This document shows, piece after piece, positions 26,037-39,623 of a DNA stretch of 64,000 nucleotides. The stretch spans positions 49,432 through 113,431 of the forward strand of contig JAJRVQ010000127.1 of assembly GCA_024277255.1 (NCBI GenBank), given 5' to 3'. Origin of the DNA: Acidobacteriota bacterium. GTDB taxonomy: Bacteria; Acidobacteriota; Thermoanaerobaculia; Multivoradales; SZUA-115. Numbering within the stretch: the stretch's first letter is position 1; every line of letters begins with the position of its first letter. The notes beneath the pieces are model-generated. The model saw only the letters and a program-made list of their open reading frames with translations. It did no database searches and was not told the DNA's origin. A program made the position numbers and the translations under genes.

Positions 26037-26551
26037 TCCCTACTGCGCTGAAGCGACGTCTTCTCCTCCTCTCCCTGCTGGTGATCGTCCTCGATCAGTG
26101 GAGTAAGTGGCTGGTCGAGGCTCACTTGCCGCGCCATGTCGCGCAGACGATCATCCCAGGTCTGTTGAACTTCACCCACGTCGAGAACACCGGCGTCGCG
26201 TTCGGTTTCTTTGCCGGCGCGGGAAAGCAGGGCGGCGTCTGGCTGTTGGCCGGCCTGGGGATCGCGGCTCTGCTCCTGGTCGGCCTCTACTTCTGGCGCA
26301 CCCCGGACTCCAGCCGCCTCTTGCTCACCGCGCTGGCCCTGGTGCTCGGAGGGGCGGTCGGCAACTTGATCGATCGCATCAGTGCCGGTGCGGTCACCGA
26401 CTTCATCGATTTTTACTTCGGCAGCTACCACTGGCACACGTTCAATATCGCGGACAGCGCCATCACCATCGGTATCGTCTTGATCGCCTGGGACAGCCTG
26501 CGGCCACGCCGGCAGCCGTCGGCGGATGCGGCGCAGAGCCCGTCGGTCTGA
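26033..26551 (+). CDS. lspA: Lipoprotein signal peptidase (signal peptidase II)
   Basis: A 172-residue membrane aspartyl peptidase with four hydrophobic segments. The motifs are VLDQWSKWLV, FTHVENTGVAFGF, GGAVGNLIDR (first catalytic Asp) and FNIADSAI (second catalytic Asp). It cleaves prolipoproteins at the lipid-modified Cys. Several candidate substrates are encoded in this window. It is coupled to thiE by an ATGA overlap. Confidence 0.96.
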   Translation: MIPTALKRRLLLLSLLVIVLDQWSKWLVEAHLPRHVAQTIIPGLLNFTHVENTGVAFGFFAGAGKQGGVWLLAGLGIAALLLVGLYFWRTPDSSRLLLTALALVLGGAVGNLIDRISAGAVTDFIDFYFGSYHWHTFNIADSAITIGIVLIAWDSLRPRRQPSADAAQSPSV

Positions 26552-26561
26552 GGCTGCTTAG

Positions 26562-27545
26562 GTGGAGCACCGGCGGGAGTTGAGCGGGACCACCGCCAGT
26601 TGGCGTGTTGGCGGTGAGGAGGCGGCTTCGCGCCTCGACCGCGCTCTTGCCGACCATCTCGATCTGCCCCGCAATCAGGTCCAACGGTGGATCCGCGAGG
26701 GGCTGGCGACGGTCAACGAGTCGACAGCCAAGCCGTCTACGGCGCTAGTGGAAGGCGACCTGGTCACGGTCACCCCACCCGCCGAGCGCGACGATGACCG
26801 TATCGAGCCTGAGGAGGGGGAGATTGAACTTCTCCACCAGGACGAAGCGATCATCGTGATCGACAAGCCGGCCGGCTTGACCGTGCATCCCGGTGCCGGC
26901 CGGCCGACCGGAACCCTGGCCCACCGGCTCCTCGCCCACTTTCCGGAGATCGCCGGCATCGGCGGCCCCGGCCGGCCGGGAATCGTCCACCGGCTGGATC
27001 ACGACACCACCGGTGTAATGGTCATCGCCCGCACGCCGCAGGCCTACCGCCGGTTGGCCGAGGACTTTGCCCAGCGCCGAGTCGAAAAGCTCTACCGCGC
27101 CGTCGTCTACGGCAAGCCGCCGGCCGAAGGCCGGATCGAAGCCGCAATCGGCCGCCACCCGCAACGGCGTACCGAGATGGCGGTGCGACCGCGGGGCCGG
27201 CCGGCGGTGACCCATTTCCGCGCTCGCGGCTTTGCCTGCGGTTCTGCACAGCTGGAGATCGACCTCGAAACCGGTCGCACCCACCAGATTCGCGTCCATC
27301 TCAAACACGCCGGCTATCCGCTGGTCGGCGATCCGGTCTACGGCGAGGCGCGCTGGAAGGCCGCTCCACCGCTCTGCCGGCCGATCCTGCGCCGCTTCCC
27401 ACGCCCCGCACTGCACGCCTGGAAGCTGCGCTTGAACCATCCCCTCGACGGCCGGTCTGTGGAGTTCGAAGCGCCGCTGGCCGAGGACTTGGTAGAGCTT
27501 TGGCGGCAGCTCACGGCTGCTGAGGCGCCGCTCGGCGCAGGCTGA
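26562..27545 (+). CDS. RluD-family 23S rRNA pseudouridine synthase
   Basis: A 327-residue protein starting at a GTG 11 bases after lspA. The N-terminal S4 RNA-binding domain (residues 14-75) contains RLDRALADHLDL and QVQRWIREGLATVN. The catalytic domain has HRLDHDTTG at 143-151 with catalytic Asp 146, then GRTHQIRVHL. It would isomerise uridines in helix 69 of 23S rRNA or related sites; the exact target within the RluD group cannot be told. An lspA-rluD order is common in many bacteria. Confidence 0.92.
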   Translation: MEHRRELSGTTASWRVGGEEAASRLDRALADHLDLPRNQVQRWIREGLATVNESTAKPSTALVEGDLVTVTPPAERDDDRIEPEEGEIELLHQDEAIIVIDKPAGLTVHPGAGRPTGTLAHRLLAHFPEIAGIGGPGRPGIVHRLDHDTTGVMVIARTPQAYRRLAEDFAQRRVEKLYRAVVYGKPPAEGRIEAAIGRHPQRRTEMAVRPRGRPAVTHFRARGFACGSAQLEIDLETGRTHQIRVHLKHAGYPLVGDPVYGEARWKAAPPLCRPILRRFPRPALHAWKLRLNHPLDGRSVEFEAPLAEDLVELWRQLTAAEAPLGAG

Positions 27546-27635
27546 TTTGGTACTCTCCAGCTTGCGGCGCGGGACTCCTCGGCGCTGACCTCGCCATCGT
27601 CGCCGCGCCTGCCCTCAACTCTGGAGACTCTCCTG

Positions 27636-30600
27636 ATGGTGCCCGAGAAGATCGAGGCCTACCAGCCTCACAACCATGTTCGGATCGTCACCGCGGCCTC
27701 GTTGTTCGACGGCCACGACGCGGCAATCAACATCATGCGACGCGTCTTGCAGGCCTCCGGCGCCGAGGTGATCCACCTGGGCCACAATCGCTCCGTGACC
27801 GAGATCGTCGACTGTGCCATTCAGGAGGATGTGCAAGCGATCGCGCTGACCTCCTACCAGGGTGGGCACATCGAGTTCCTCAAATACATGCACGATCTGC
27901 TCGCCGAGCGCGGCGCCAAGGTCAAGATCTTCGCCGGCGGCGGCGGCACGATTCTGCCCAGCGAGATCGAAGAGTTGCACCAGTATGGGATCGCCCGCAT
28001 CTACTCGCCCGACGACGGCCGGTCGATGGGATTGCAGGGGATGATCAACGATCTCTTGCGCCAGTGTGACTTCCCCACCGTCGCGCTCGACAGCCGAGGT
28101 GAACCCTCCCTCAACGGCCAGTTCTCGCGCCTCAAGCAGCGCGATCCGCAAGCGATCGCGCAGATCATCACCATGGCCGAGAACTACCCGCAGCATGGAC
28201 AGTTTCTCGAACAGCAGGTCGAACAAATCGCCTCCCCGAGGCCGATCCCGGTGCTCGGCATCACCGGCACCGGCGGCTCCGGAAAGTCCTCCCTGGTCGA
28301 TGAGCTGGTTCGTCGCTTTCTGCGCGACTTCAGCGACAAGACGGTTGCCGTGATCTCGGTCGATCCTTCGAAACGCAAGACCGGAGGCGCTCTGCTCGGC
28401 GACCGCATCCGCATGAACGCCATCGACAGCCCGCGGGTCTACATGCGCTCGCTGGCCACCCGCCAGTCCAATCTGGCCTTGTCGCGCTACGTGCAGGAGT
28501 CGATCGACATCTGCAAGGCGGCCGAGTTCGACCTGGTGATCGTCGAGACCTCGGGCATCGGTCAATCCGACACCGAGATCACCGAGCACTCGGATGTCTC
28601 CCTCTACGTGATGACCGCCGAGTACGGCGCCGCCACGCAACTCGAGAAGATCGACATGCTCGACTTCGCCGACCTCATCGCGATCAACAAGTTCGACAAG
28701 CCCGGATCGCTCGACGCGCTACGCGACGTGCGCAAGCAGTACCAGCGCAACCACAAGCTTTTTGAAGTGGAAGGCGACGAGTTACCGATCTTCGGCACCA
28801 TCGCCTCACAGTTCAACGATCCCGGCACCAGCCTGCTCTACCGCCGGCTGATGGATACCCTCGCCGAGCGAACCGGCGCCGCCTTGGAGTCTAGTTTCGA
28901 AGTCTCGGATGCCGGCTCCGAGAAGCGGTTCATCATCGAGCCCGAGAGAGTGCGCTATCTGGCGGAGATCGTCGAGGCGAGCCAAAGCTATGACCGCTTC
29001 GTCGAGGAGCAGAGCACGATCGCTCGCAAGCTCTATCAACTCCACGGCACTATCGAGACCTTGCGCGCCAACGCCGGCAAGGAGAAGCTCGAGATCACCG
29101 AACCGGAGCAAGGTGGCGCCGGTATCGTCGAGGTGGAGCAAAAGGTCGTCGGTGAGCCTGACTATCTGCGCGAGTTGATCGATCTCTACGCGCAACTCGA
29201 AGGCCGTCTCGACGCCGAGTGCAGGACCATGTTGCGCGAGTGGCCGGCGATGGTACGGCGCTACAAGGCGGACAAGTACCGCTTTCAGGTACGCGACAAG
29301 GTGATTGAGCAGGATCTGTTCACCGAGTCGCTCTCCCATCTGCGCATCCCGAAGGTGAGCCTGCCCCGTTTCCGGGACTGGGGCGACATCCTGCGCTGGC
29401 AGCTGAACGAGAACGCTCCCGGCCTCTTCCCTTACGCCGCGGGAGTCTTCCCGTTGAAGCGGCAAGGGGAGGACCCGACGCGGATGTTCGCCGGCGAAGG
29501 CGGCCCGGAACGGACCAATCGGCGTTTTCACTTCGTCTCGCGTGGACTACCGGCCAAACGGCTGTCGACGGCCTTCGACTCGGTGACTCTCTACGGTGAG
29601 GATCCCGACCCCAGGCCGGATATCTACGGCAAGGTGGGCAACTCAGGGGTCAGCATCGCCACCCTCGACGACGCCAAAAAGCTCTATTCCGGTTTTGATC
29701 TCAGCGATCCCAAGACCTCGGTCTCGATGACCATCAACGGCCCCGCTCCGATGGTTCTCGCCTTCTTCCTCAATGCGGCGATCGACCAAGGATGCGAGAA
29801 GTACATCCGCGAGCAGGGGATGGTCGAGGTGGTGACGGCCAAGATCGACGATCTCTACCGCGACAAAGGGCTGGCCAGACCCGAGTACCAGGGCGAGTTG
29901 CCCGCTGGCAACGACGGGCTCGGGCTGTTGCTTCTCGGGGTCAGCGGCGATGAGGTCCTGCCCGGCGAGAGCTACGAACGCATCAAGGCGGAGGTGCTGC
30001 AGCGGGTGCGCGGCACGGTGCAGGCCGACATCCTCAAGGAGGATCAGGCGCAGAACACCTGCATCTTCTCCACCGAGTTCGCCCTGCGCATGATGGGCGA
30101 TGTGCAGCAGTACTTCATCGAGCACAAGGTGCGCAACTTCTATTCGGTCTCGATCTCCGGGTACCACATCGCCGAAGCCGGAGCCAACCCGATCACCCAG
30201 CTCGCCTTGACTCTCGCCAACGGCTTTACCTACGTCGAGTACTACCTCTCCCGCGGCATGAAGATCGACGATTTTGCACCCAATCTGTCGTTCTTCTTCT
30301 CCAACGGTCTCGATGCGGAGTACTCGGTCATCGGGCGAGTCGCTCGTCGCATCTGGGCCAAGGCGATGCGCTATCGCTATGGCGGCAACGCCCGATCGCA
30401 GAAGCTCAAGTACCACATTCAAACCTCCGGCCGCAGCCTGCACGCCCAAGAGATCGCCTTCAACGACATCCGGACCACTTTGCAGGCGCTCTACGCCATC
30501 TACGACAACTGCAACTCCCTGCATACCAATGCCTATGACGAGGCGATCACCACTCCTACCGAGGAGAGCGTCCGCCGGGCTTTGGCCATCCAGCTGATCA

Positions 30601-31109
30601 TCAACAAGGAACTCGGGCTGGCCAACAACGAGAACCCGCTCCAGGGCTCGTTCATCATCGAAGAGTTGACCGACCTGGTGGAACAAGCGGTGTTGTCCGA
30701 GTTCCGTAGCCTCTCGGAGCGGGGCGGTGTCCTGGGCGCAATGGAGCGGATGTATCAGCGCACCAAGATTCAACAGGAGTCGCTCTACTACGAGTCGCTC
30801 AAACACAGCGGCGAGATGCCGATCGTCGGCGTTAATACCTTCCTCGACCCGCAGGGCTCGCCGACCATCATCCCCGATGAGGTGATTCGCTCGACGGAGG
30901 AGGAGAAGAAGTACGCCATCACCTCGCTCGACGCATTCAAAGAGCGCAACCGGCAGGCGCACAGCGAGGCGTTGAACCAACTCCAGCTCACTGCGGTCGA
31001 CAACGGAAATCTCTTCGAGGGGTTGATGGAGGCGACCAAGGTCTGCACTCTCGGCCAGATCTCCCATGCGCTCTACCAAGTTGGCGGCCAGTACCGACGG
31101 AACATGTGA
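27636..31109 (+). CDS. icmF: Fused isobutyryl-CoA mutase IcmF
   Basis: 1157 residues. The domains in order are: a B12-binding domain with [10 protein letters not shown] (Asp25, His27 as lower ligand) and [14 protein letters not shown]; a MeaI-type chaperone GTPase with Walker A GTGGSGKS (211-218) and NKFD (351-354); a linker; and the acyl-CoA mutase barrel (about 560-1157). The barrel contains [30 protein letters not shown] and [18 protein letters not shown]. The layout and LYGEDP signature identify IcmF rather than methylmalonyl-CoA mutase. It interconverts isobutyryl-CoA and n-butyryl-CoA, using adenosylcobalamin. It heads a likely operon with mutA, mutB and meaB, six bases ahead of mutA. 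Confidence 0.93.
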   Translation: MVPEKIEAYQPHNHVRIVTAASLFDGHDAAINIMRRVLQASGAEVIHLGHNRSVTEIVDCAIQEDVQAIALTSYQGGHIEFLKYMHDLLAERGAKVKIFAGGGGTILPSEIEELHQYGIARIYSPDDGRSMGLQGMINDLLRQCDFPTVALDSRGEPSLNGQFSRLKQRDPQAIAQIITMAENYPQHGQFLEQQVEQIASPRPIPVLGITGTGGSGKSSLVDELVRRFLRDFSDKTVAVISVDPSKRKTGGALLGDRIRMNAIDSPRVYMRSLATRQSNLALSRYVQESIDICKAAEFDLVIVETSGIGQSDTEITEHSDVSLYVMTAEYGAATQLEKIDMLDFADLIAINKFDKPGSLDALRDVRKQYQRNHKLFEVEGDELPIFGTIASQFNDPGTSLLYRRLMDTLAERTGAALESSFEVSDAGSEKRFIIEPERVRYLAEIVEASQSYDRFVEEQSTIARKLYQLHGTIETLRANAGKEKLEITEPEQGGAGIVEVEQKVVGEPDYLRELIDLYAQLEGRLDAECRTMLREWPAMVRRYKADKYRFQVRDKVIEQDLFTESLSHLRIPKVSLPRFRDWGDILRWQLNENAPGLFPYAAGVFPLKRQGEDPTRMFAGEGGPERTNRRFHFVSRGLPAKRLSTAFDSVTLYGEDPDPRPDIYGKVGNSGVSIATLDDAKKLYSGFDLSDPKTSVSMTINGPAPMVLAFFLNAAIDQGCEKYIREQGMVEVVTAKIDDLYRDKGLARPEYQGELPAGNDGLGLLLLGVSGDEVLPGESYERIKAEVLQRVRGTVQADILKEDQAQNTCIFSTEFALRMMGDVQQYFIEHKVRNFYSVSISGYHIAEAGANPITQLALTLANGFTYVEYYLSRGMKIDDFAPNLSFFFSNGLDAEYSVIGRVARRIWAKAMRYRYGGNARSQKLKYHIQTSGRSLHAQEIAFNDIRTTLQALYAIYDNCNSLHTNAYDEAITTPTEESVRRALAIQLIINKELGLANNENPLQGSFIIEELTDLVEQAVLSEFRSLSERGGVLGAMERMYQRTKIQQESLYYESLKHSGEMPIVGVNTFLDPQGSPTIIPDEVIRSTEEEKKYAITSLDAFKERNRQAHSEALNQLQLTAVDNGNLFEGLMEATKVCTLGQISHALYQVGGQYRRNM

Positions 31110-31115
31110 GCGCCG

Positions 31116-33238
31116 ATGAACGAGCGGTACGAGGTCTGGCGAGAACGGGTCGAGAAGGAGCTGGGTTCGGCGGACTTTGAGCAGGAGCTGGTCAACGAGG
31201 TTCCAGCCGGCGTGCCGGGTGGCTTGCGAGTCGAACCGCTATACGCGCCGGATCATCCGAGCCCGCAGCCTCCAATCGCCCTTGGTTTGCCGGGGCAACC
31301 GCCTTACACCCGCGGTGGAAGGCTGCCGCGTGCCCGCGATGAAGCAGCCGGCGGCGCATCGTGGAGTTGCTGTTCCCGCTATGTAAACCGCGACCTCGCG
31401 GAGTTCAACCGGGAGATCGTCGCCGACCTGACCGGCGGGATCGATTGCCTCTGGCTGGAGGTGAGTGCGGCGCCGGTCGGGCAGGGTCAGACCGGACAGG
31501 GGCAGGTCGAACCGGGGCCCACCGGGCGGCGAACTCCGATCGCCACGATCGGCGATCTGGATCGGTTGTTGAGCGGCGTACTGCCGCAGGCGATCACCAC
31601 TATCTTCGATGGCGGAGCCGATGTCCTACCTGCCGCGGCATTGCTGCTGGCCTGGCTCGACGAGCACGGCTTCGATCCTGCCGATCTCGACCTTCGTTTC
31701 GCCGCCGACCCGCTGGGTAGCTTGGCGCAGGAGGGACGGTTGCCGGCAACTCTGGCCGAGATCGACGCCGAGGCGGCGGCCCTGGCCTGCTACTGCGACT
31801 CCTCCTTGCCGCGTTCGCGAGCGCTGACCGTTTCAACTTTGCCGTACCACGACGGCGGCGCCCACCCGGCGCAAGAGCTGGCCTGCGGCATGGCGACCCT
31901 TCTCCACTACTTGCGGCTGCTGACGGAGAACGGGCTGTCGCTGGCCAGTGCCGCGCGGCAGATCGAACTCCGGGTGGCGGTCGATCAGGATCTCTTCGTC
32001 GAGATCTCCAAACTGCGGGCGCTGCGAACGCTGTGGAGCAAAGTACTGGCCGCCTGCGGCGACCCGGCGCCGCCCGCGCCTTTCGTCCACGCCGTGGCTT
32101 CCCGGCGCACGCTGAGTCGCCGGGCTCGGTGGATGAATCTCCTGCGAGGCACCGGCGAGGTGGTGGCCGCGGTGGTGGCCGGCGCCGAGCGGATCACCAA
32201 TGTCGGCTATGAAGAGGCCTTCGCCAATCCCAGTGAGCGTTCGCGGCGGATCGCCCGCAACACCCACACCATCCTGGCTGAGGAGAGCCATCTGGGTGAG
32301 ATCGCCGACCCGGCGGGTGGCTCCTACTACGTCGAGGTACTGAGCGATCGCATTGCCCGCGACGCTTGGGCTCGGCTGCAAGAGATTGAACGCCGGGGCG
32401 GAATGGCCGAATGTCTGCGCGCCGGCTTCATCCAAGAGGAGGTCGCCAAGAGCTGGGAAGGGCGGCTGGGCGCGATCGCTCGCCGAAGGCAGGTGATGAC
32501 CGGTGTCAGTGAATTTGCCCAGCTGGACGAAGAGCCTATCGATCGATCCGGCAAGGAGACGGCCACCGCAACCAAAAAGGCCAGCGCCGAAGGTGAGACG
32601 CCGGCAGAGATCGATCTGCCGGCGAATCCGGATCGCCGGCTAGCTTCCCTGGTCACTGCGGCAAGGGCCGGCGCGAGCTTGACGGAACTCGCCGGCACCC
32701 TACCGCGCGGTGAGCCGCAGACCGCCAAGGCGATCGCCTCGCGGCGCGACGCCCAACCCTACGAGCGGCTGCGCGATGCGGCCGACAAGCTGGCGCGGGC
32801 GGGCCGGCGACCCTCTGTCTTCCTGGCCTGTCTCGGACCCTTGGCTGAACACAAGGACCGATCCAGTTTCGCCCGTCGGGCCTTTGCAGCCGGCGGCCTG
32901 GCGGCGGTAGAAGGATCGATAGTCGAGGAGACGGAGCCGCAAGGCGTCGCCGCTCGGCTGGCCGGCGAGTTCGCCCGCTCGGGCGCCGCTGTGGTGGCGA
33001 TCTGTGGCTCCGATGCGGCCTATGCGCTCCATCTTCCATCCCTGGTGGCGGCCCTCGGCGAGGCCGGTGCCCAGCGAATCGTGCTGGTGGCCAAGCCGGA
33101 CTTGGAGGAGGATTCCCGGCGTCGAGCAGCCATCGACCACTTTCTCCATCCTGGTTGTGACCTGCTGGAACTGCTCGCGGACTCTCTGCAAGGCTGCGAA
33201 GCAGGTGCCACGCCGCCACGAACCGCGGAGGAGTCCTG

Positions 33239-33239
<1 letters not shown>
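31116..33239 (+). CDS. mutA: Methylmalonyl-CoA mutase small subunit
   Basis: 707 residues, mutase fold without a working B12 site, typical of the non-catalytic partner of MutB. Family blocks include [59 protein letters not shown] and [14 protein letters not shown]. The C-terminal B12-like domain lacks the DxHxxG motif. A Gly/Gln/Pro-rich insertion at about residues 120-139 looks like a lineage-specific loop. Its TGA shares a base with the mutB ATG. The subunit holds MutB in a heterodimer. Confidence 0.9.
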
Positions 33240-35408
<2,169 letters not shown>

Positions 35409-35416
<8 letters not shown>

Positions 35417-36512
35417 GGAGATCCGTCCGCCTCGCCGGCCGGCGGTGAGAGCGCAGCCTCGCCTGTCGGTGGAAGAACTGGCGCAAGGAATCCTGGCTGG
35501 AGATCGGACGATCCTCGCCCGGGCCATCACGCTGGTCGAAAGCTCGCGGGACGAGGACGCAGCACGGGCTCAGCGCCTCCTCACCGAGCTCTGGCCCCAC
35601 GCCGGCGGTGCCAGGCGGGTCGGCATCAGCGGCGCTCCGGGGGTGGGGAAAAGCACCTTCATCGAGGCGCTCGGCATGCACTTGGTGGAGCAGGGACTGC
35701 GGGTTGCCGTTTTGGCGGTCGATCCTTCGAGCACCGTTTCGGGCGGCAGCATTCTGGGAGACAAGAGCCGCATGGCGCGACTCGCCCTCCATCCCCGTGG
35801 CTACATCCGCCCCTCCCCCAGCGCCACCACCCTCGGCGGCGTCGCCCGGCGGACCCGCGAGACGATGCTCCTCTGCGAAGCGGCCGGCTTCGATGTCGTG
35901 CTGGTGGAGACGGTCGGCGTCGGCCAGTCGGAGACGCTGGTTGCCGAGATCGTCGACTTCTTTCTTGTTCTGATGCTCCCCGGCGCCGGAGACGAGTTGC
36001 AGGGGATCAAGAAGGGAATTCTCGAGCTTGCCGATCTCATCGCCGTCAACAAGGCCGATGGCGAGAACCAGGGGCCAGCCGGCGTCGCCTGTCGAGAGTA
36101 CGCCTCCGCCTTGCGCTACCTGCCGGCGAAGAACGCGAGCTGGCAGCCTCGTGCGATGACCGTCAGCGCGCTGACCGGAGCCGGGATCCGCGAGGTCTGG
36201 CAGCTGATCGAGGAGCATCACAGGACGCTGCGCGCCAGCGGTGAACTCGACCAGCGCAGGCGCCAACAACGCTCGGCATGGATGTGGATCCATCTCGAAG
36301 CGGCGTTGATGCAGGCGTTTCATGCCGATCAGCGGGTCGTGGCCCGACTCGCCGAAGTCGAGTCCGCGGTCAGTTCGGGCGAACTCTCCCCGGCGCAGGG
36401 AGCGGCAGAGCTTCTCGCCGCTTTCGGACTGCCCTCGGCCGGCCGCGCTGCGGGCGAAGCTGTGGGCGATGCTGTGGGCGCCGGCGAAACGGATCCGACT
36501 CCGGCTGCGTAA
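35409..36512 (+). CDS. meaB: MeaB/ArgK chaperone GTPase for methylmalonyl-CoA mutase
   Basis: A 367-residue G3E GTPase. The P-loop is GAPGVGKS at residues 75-82. Also present are [20 protein letters not shown], the switch block [12 protein letters not shown] and NKAD. MeaB gates cobalamin loading and protects the mutase from inactivation. The C-terminus ends in a Gly/Ala/Glu repeat ([14 protein letters not shown]). Position right behind mutB fits a partner. IcmF carries its own G-domain, so this GTPase probably serves MutAB. Confidence 0.95.
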
Positions 36513-36618
36513 GATTGGCTGGAACCTTTCGCCCTCTACTACGTCTCTAGTAGAAAGCAGGAGCCACCGCTCCTCTAGCACCGTCGCAAGCGCTGACTGA
36601 TTTTCTTCGAGGGAGCCG

Positions 36619-38928
36619 ATGTTTACCCGCAAGCCGCTCTGGGCCTTCTGCCTCGCCCTCGCCACTCTTGGTTCCACAACGCTACCGGCGACGCCCATCG
36701 CCGTTGATGCGGAGGCCACTACGGTAGAGGCCGCAGCCCCGCGAAGTGCTCAAACCACCGCCGCTCTCGTCGCCGGCACGATCCTCTCCGTCCCCGAAAC
36801 CGCGGAGAAGATCGTCGTCGACGGCGTCCTCAGCGAAGCGGCCTGGCAGAGTGCGCTGAGCATGCCGCTGAGCTATGAGACGCGGCCGGCGGAGAACACC
36901 CCGTCGCCGGTGGCCACGGAGATCTATCTCACCTACGACAGGGACAACCTCTACATCGCCTTCCGCGCCGACGACCCCGAGCCGGAGAAGATTCGCGCCC
37001 GGCTCAGTGACCGCGACCAGGCATTCCAAGACGACTTCGTCGGCGTCGCTCTCGACACCTTCAATGACGAGCGGCGGGCATTCGAGTTTTTCGTCAACCC
37101 GCTCGGCGTGCAGATGGACCTGATCTTCGACGACGTCAACGGTTCCGAGGATGGATCGTGGGATGGGATCTGGAGTTCAGCCGGAAAGTTGACCGCCACA
37201 GGCTATGTGGTGGAGATGGCGATTCCCTATTCGACCCTGCGCTTCCCCAAGGGCGGCCTGAACCAGCGATGGGGCCTCGACGCGCTGCGTTTCTACCCGC
37301 GCGGGGATCGACATCGTCTGTCGATCAACAAGCAAGACCGCGGGATCGATTGTTACCTCTGCCAGTTGACCAAGATCGAAGGCTTCGCCGGAGCCAGTCC
37401 CGGGCGCAATCTGGAAATCACCCCGACGGCCACCGCCGCCCGTCAGGACAAGCGCGACGGCTTCCCCGATGGCAAATTCCAGCAGGGGGAGACCGAGAGC
37501 GACATCGGCTTGACCACCACCTGGGGAATCACTCCAAACATCACATTTTCCGGAACCCTCAATCCGGATTTCTCCCAGGTCGAAGCCGACTCCGCGCAGC
37601 TTGACATCAACACGCAGTTCGCCCTCTTCTTCCCCGAGCGGCGCCCCTTCTTTCTTGAAGGCGCCGAACTCTTTGACACTCCCTTCAGCGCTGTCTTCAC
37701 GCGCAACGTGGCCGACCCTGCCTGGGGCGCCAAGCTCACCGGCAAGGTGGGCAAGAACGCCATCGGGGTCTTCGCCGCCAGAGATGAACTGACCAACCTG
37801 CTCTTTCCCGGCAGCCAGGGCTCGCGCAGCACCTCGTTGCCGCTGAAAACCACCGACTCGGTGCTGCGCTATCGCCGCGACATCGGCGATTCCTCGGCCC
37901 TCGGCGGCTTGGTCACCAGTCGCAAGGCCGACGGTTATTCGAACGAGGTCTACGGGATCGATGGTCTCTACCGGTTCGACTCCAGCAACTCGGTCACCTT
38001 CCAGGGGCTGATCTCGAACACCGAGTATCCGGATTCGGTCGCCGCCCAGTTCGGCCAGCCGCAAGGATCCTTCGACGATCATGCGATTCGCGCCAACTAC
38101 AACCACCGGTCGAGGAACTGGCAGGCCTGGGGCCGCTATCAAGATATCGGTCCCGGCTTCCGCGCCGACATGGGATTCATCCCCCAGGTAGGTTTCGACA
38201 AATGGGTCGCAGGCCTGGCCCATGTTTGGTGGGGCGATGACGAGAACTGGTACACCGATATTCGTCTCGGTGGCGACTACGACGTGACCACCGATTCGAC
38301 CGGTCAAGAACTCGAGCGCGAAGCGGAAATGAGCCTCAACATCAACGGCCCGCTACAGTCGCACATCAGCCTGGGCGCCGTGGTTCGGGACCGATTCTTC
38401 AACGCCACGAACTTCTCGGAAACCACCTTCCACAGTTGGCTCGAGATCCGTCCGACGGGAGATCTCTGGTTCGGGATGTTCACCCTGGCGGGTGACGCCA
38501 TCGACTTCGCCAACACGCAGCCGGCGGACAGGCTGCGGCTTCAGCCCAACATCACCTACAACTTGGGCCGTCACTTGCGTGCCAGCCTTTCGCACACCTA
38601 CGAGAAACTCGACGTTGACGGCGGAACTCTCTTCACTGCCAATCTCAGCCAACTGCGCCTGACCTACCAGTTCAATCTCCGAACTTTCACTCGGTTGATC
38701 CTGCAGAACACCGACATCAGCCGTTCGGTCGAGCTGTTCGATGACCCCGCGAGCGTCGCCGAGGAGACCAAGCGCCTGTTCACCCAACTGCTGGGCTCCT
38801 ACAAGATCAACCCCAGAACGGTGGTCTTCGTCGGCTACTCGGACAACTACCGGGGCAACGAGAACGTGGACTTGACGCAGACCGATCGCACCGTCTTCGT
38901 CAAACTTGGCTACGCCTGGGTCTTGTAG
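36619..38928 (+). CDS. DUF5916 protein, second paralog
   Basis: A 769-residue secreted protein with a signal peptide (about 1-25), a CBM9-like domain (about 55-235, with IVVDGVLSEAAWQSAL and FAFR-like strands) and a large barrel-like C-terminal part. The family hallmark NPDFSQVEAD, then FALFFPERRPFFLEGAELFD, is present, as is the terminal aromatic pattern FVKLGYAWVL expected of an outer-membrane barrel. It shares architecture with 11192-13387 but differs in detail, so the two are old paralogs. The upstream 106 bases contain short hairpins (36536-36553, 36559-36574) without a T run. The 3' end overlaps the opposing gene by 19 bp. Confidence 0.85.
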   Translation: MFTRKPLWAFCLALATLGSTTLPATPIAVDAEATTVEAAAPRSAQTTAALVAGTILSVPETAEKIVVDGVLSEAAWQSALSMPLSYETRPAENTPSPVATEIYLTYDRDNLYIAFRADDPEPEKIRARLSDRDQAFQDDFVGVALDTFNDERRAFEFFVNPLGVQMDLIFDDVNGSEDGSWDGIWSSAGKLTATGYVVEMAIPYSTLRFPKGGLNQRWGLDALRFYPRGDRHRLSINKQDRGIDCYLCQLTKIEGFAGASPGRNLEITPTATAARQDKRDGFPDGKFQQGETESDIGLTTTWGITPNITFSGTLNPDFSQVEADSAQLDINTQFALFFPERRPFFLEGAELFDTPFSAVFTRNVADPAWGAKLTGKVGKNAIGVFAARDELTNLLFPGSQGSRSTSLPLKTTDSVLRYRRDIGDSSALGGLVTSRKADGYSNEVYGIDGLYRFDSSNSVTFQGLISNTEYPDSVAAQFGQPQGSFDDHAIRANYNHRSRNWQAWGRYQDIGPGFRADMGFIPQVGFDKWVAGLAHVWWGDDENWYTDIRLGGDYDVTTDSTGQELEREAEMSLNINGPLQSHISLGAVVRDRFFNATNFSETTFHSWLEIRPTGDLWFGMFTLAGDAIDFANTQPADRLRLQPNITYNLGRHLRASLSHTYEKLDVDGGTLFTANLSQLRLTYQFNLRTFTRLILQNTDISRSVELFDDPASVAEETKRLFTQLLGSYKINPRTVVFVGYSDNYRGNENVDLTQTDRTVFVKLGYAWVL

Positions 38929-39623
38929 CTGTCAAAGAGGGTCAGCAGAGGTAGTCCCAGCCGTTGACGCAGCAGTTGCCTTCTCAGCCGCTCGCCGGCG
39001 GCCTGCAACTGCTCGCTGGTCAACCGCCCGGCGATCGCTTGCAGAGCAGCTTTGACGGCCTCATCCAGTTCTCGCGCGGCAGACTCCGTCAGCGCCTCAT
39101 CCACCTCGGCGATGAGTTCGGCGTCCAACGCCGCCAGCCGCTCTTCGACCGTCTCGGCCTCGCCGCTCAAGGCGGTGATGCGTTGTCGCCAGAGTTCCAC
39201 CCCCTGCAGCTGCTCAGGAAGTTGAGCGCAGAGGACGGCCAGGCGAGCCGCGAGTTCGATCTCCGGCTCTGCGGGATCCGGTGCTTGCGCTCGAACATCG
39301 GCAGCTTGCAGCTGCGCAACTCGCTTCCACTCCTTCTCCACCGCCGGGCGGCAGTAGCGCAGACTCGACACCTTGCCGCTGGCTCCGCGCTCGCGGCGCC
39401 GGGCAAAGACCCCTTCGAGAGCCCGCGCCACGACCTCCATCGGCACCCGCTGCTCAAACCACTTGCGGGCCACCAGATGGTCGGCGGGTGAAAGGAGCAG
39501 GGGGGAGCCCCGCAGACGGATGAATAGATCCTCGATGGCGCGGAAATAGCGGTGTGCGGCCGCGGATCGCTCCTCGTCCGTGAGATCTTCTCTGCCGTCA
39601 GTGGCGCGGCCGGTTGCGCTCAT
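38910..39623 (-). CDS. Uncharacterised protein of the coaX-birA-valS cluster
   Basis: A 237-residue protein, mostly helical and charged, with no signal or membrane segment. The block SPADHLVARKWFEQRVPMEV, followed by ARRRERG, looks like a small folded helical domain. The C-terminal half is Ala/Glu/Leu-rich and may form coiled coil. I do not recognise the family. It overlaps coaX by 26 bp and so is probably co-translated. Function is unknown; a link to cofactor or tRNA synthetase genes is positional only. Confidence 0.7.
   Translation of the reverse strand: MSATGRATDGREDLTDEERSAAAHRYFRAIEDLFIRLRGSPLLLSPADHLVARKWFEQRVPMEVVARALEGVFARRRERGASGKVSSLRYCRPAVEKEWKRVAQLQAADVRAQAPDPAEPEIELAARLAVLCAQLPEQLQGVELWRQRITALSGEAETVEERLAALDAELIAEVDEALTESAARELDEAVKAALQAIAGRLTSEQLQAAGERLRRQLLRQRLGLPLLTLFDSYKTQA

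Noticed and set aside
27615..31079. Several long minus-strand frames across icmF
   Set aside because: They are antisense to a fully conserved B12 mutase, and codon-position bias favours the plus strand.
36536..36574. Terminator after meaB
   Set aside because: Two short hairpins are present but no T run follows, so termination is not supported.
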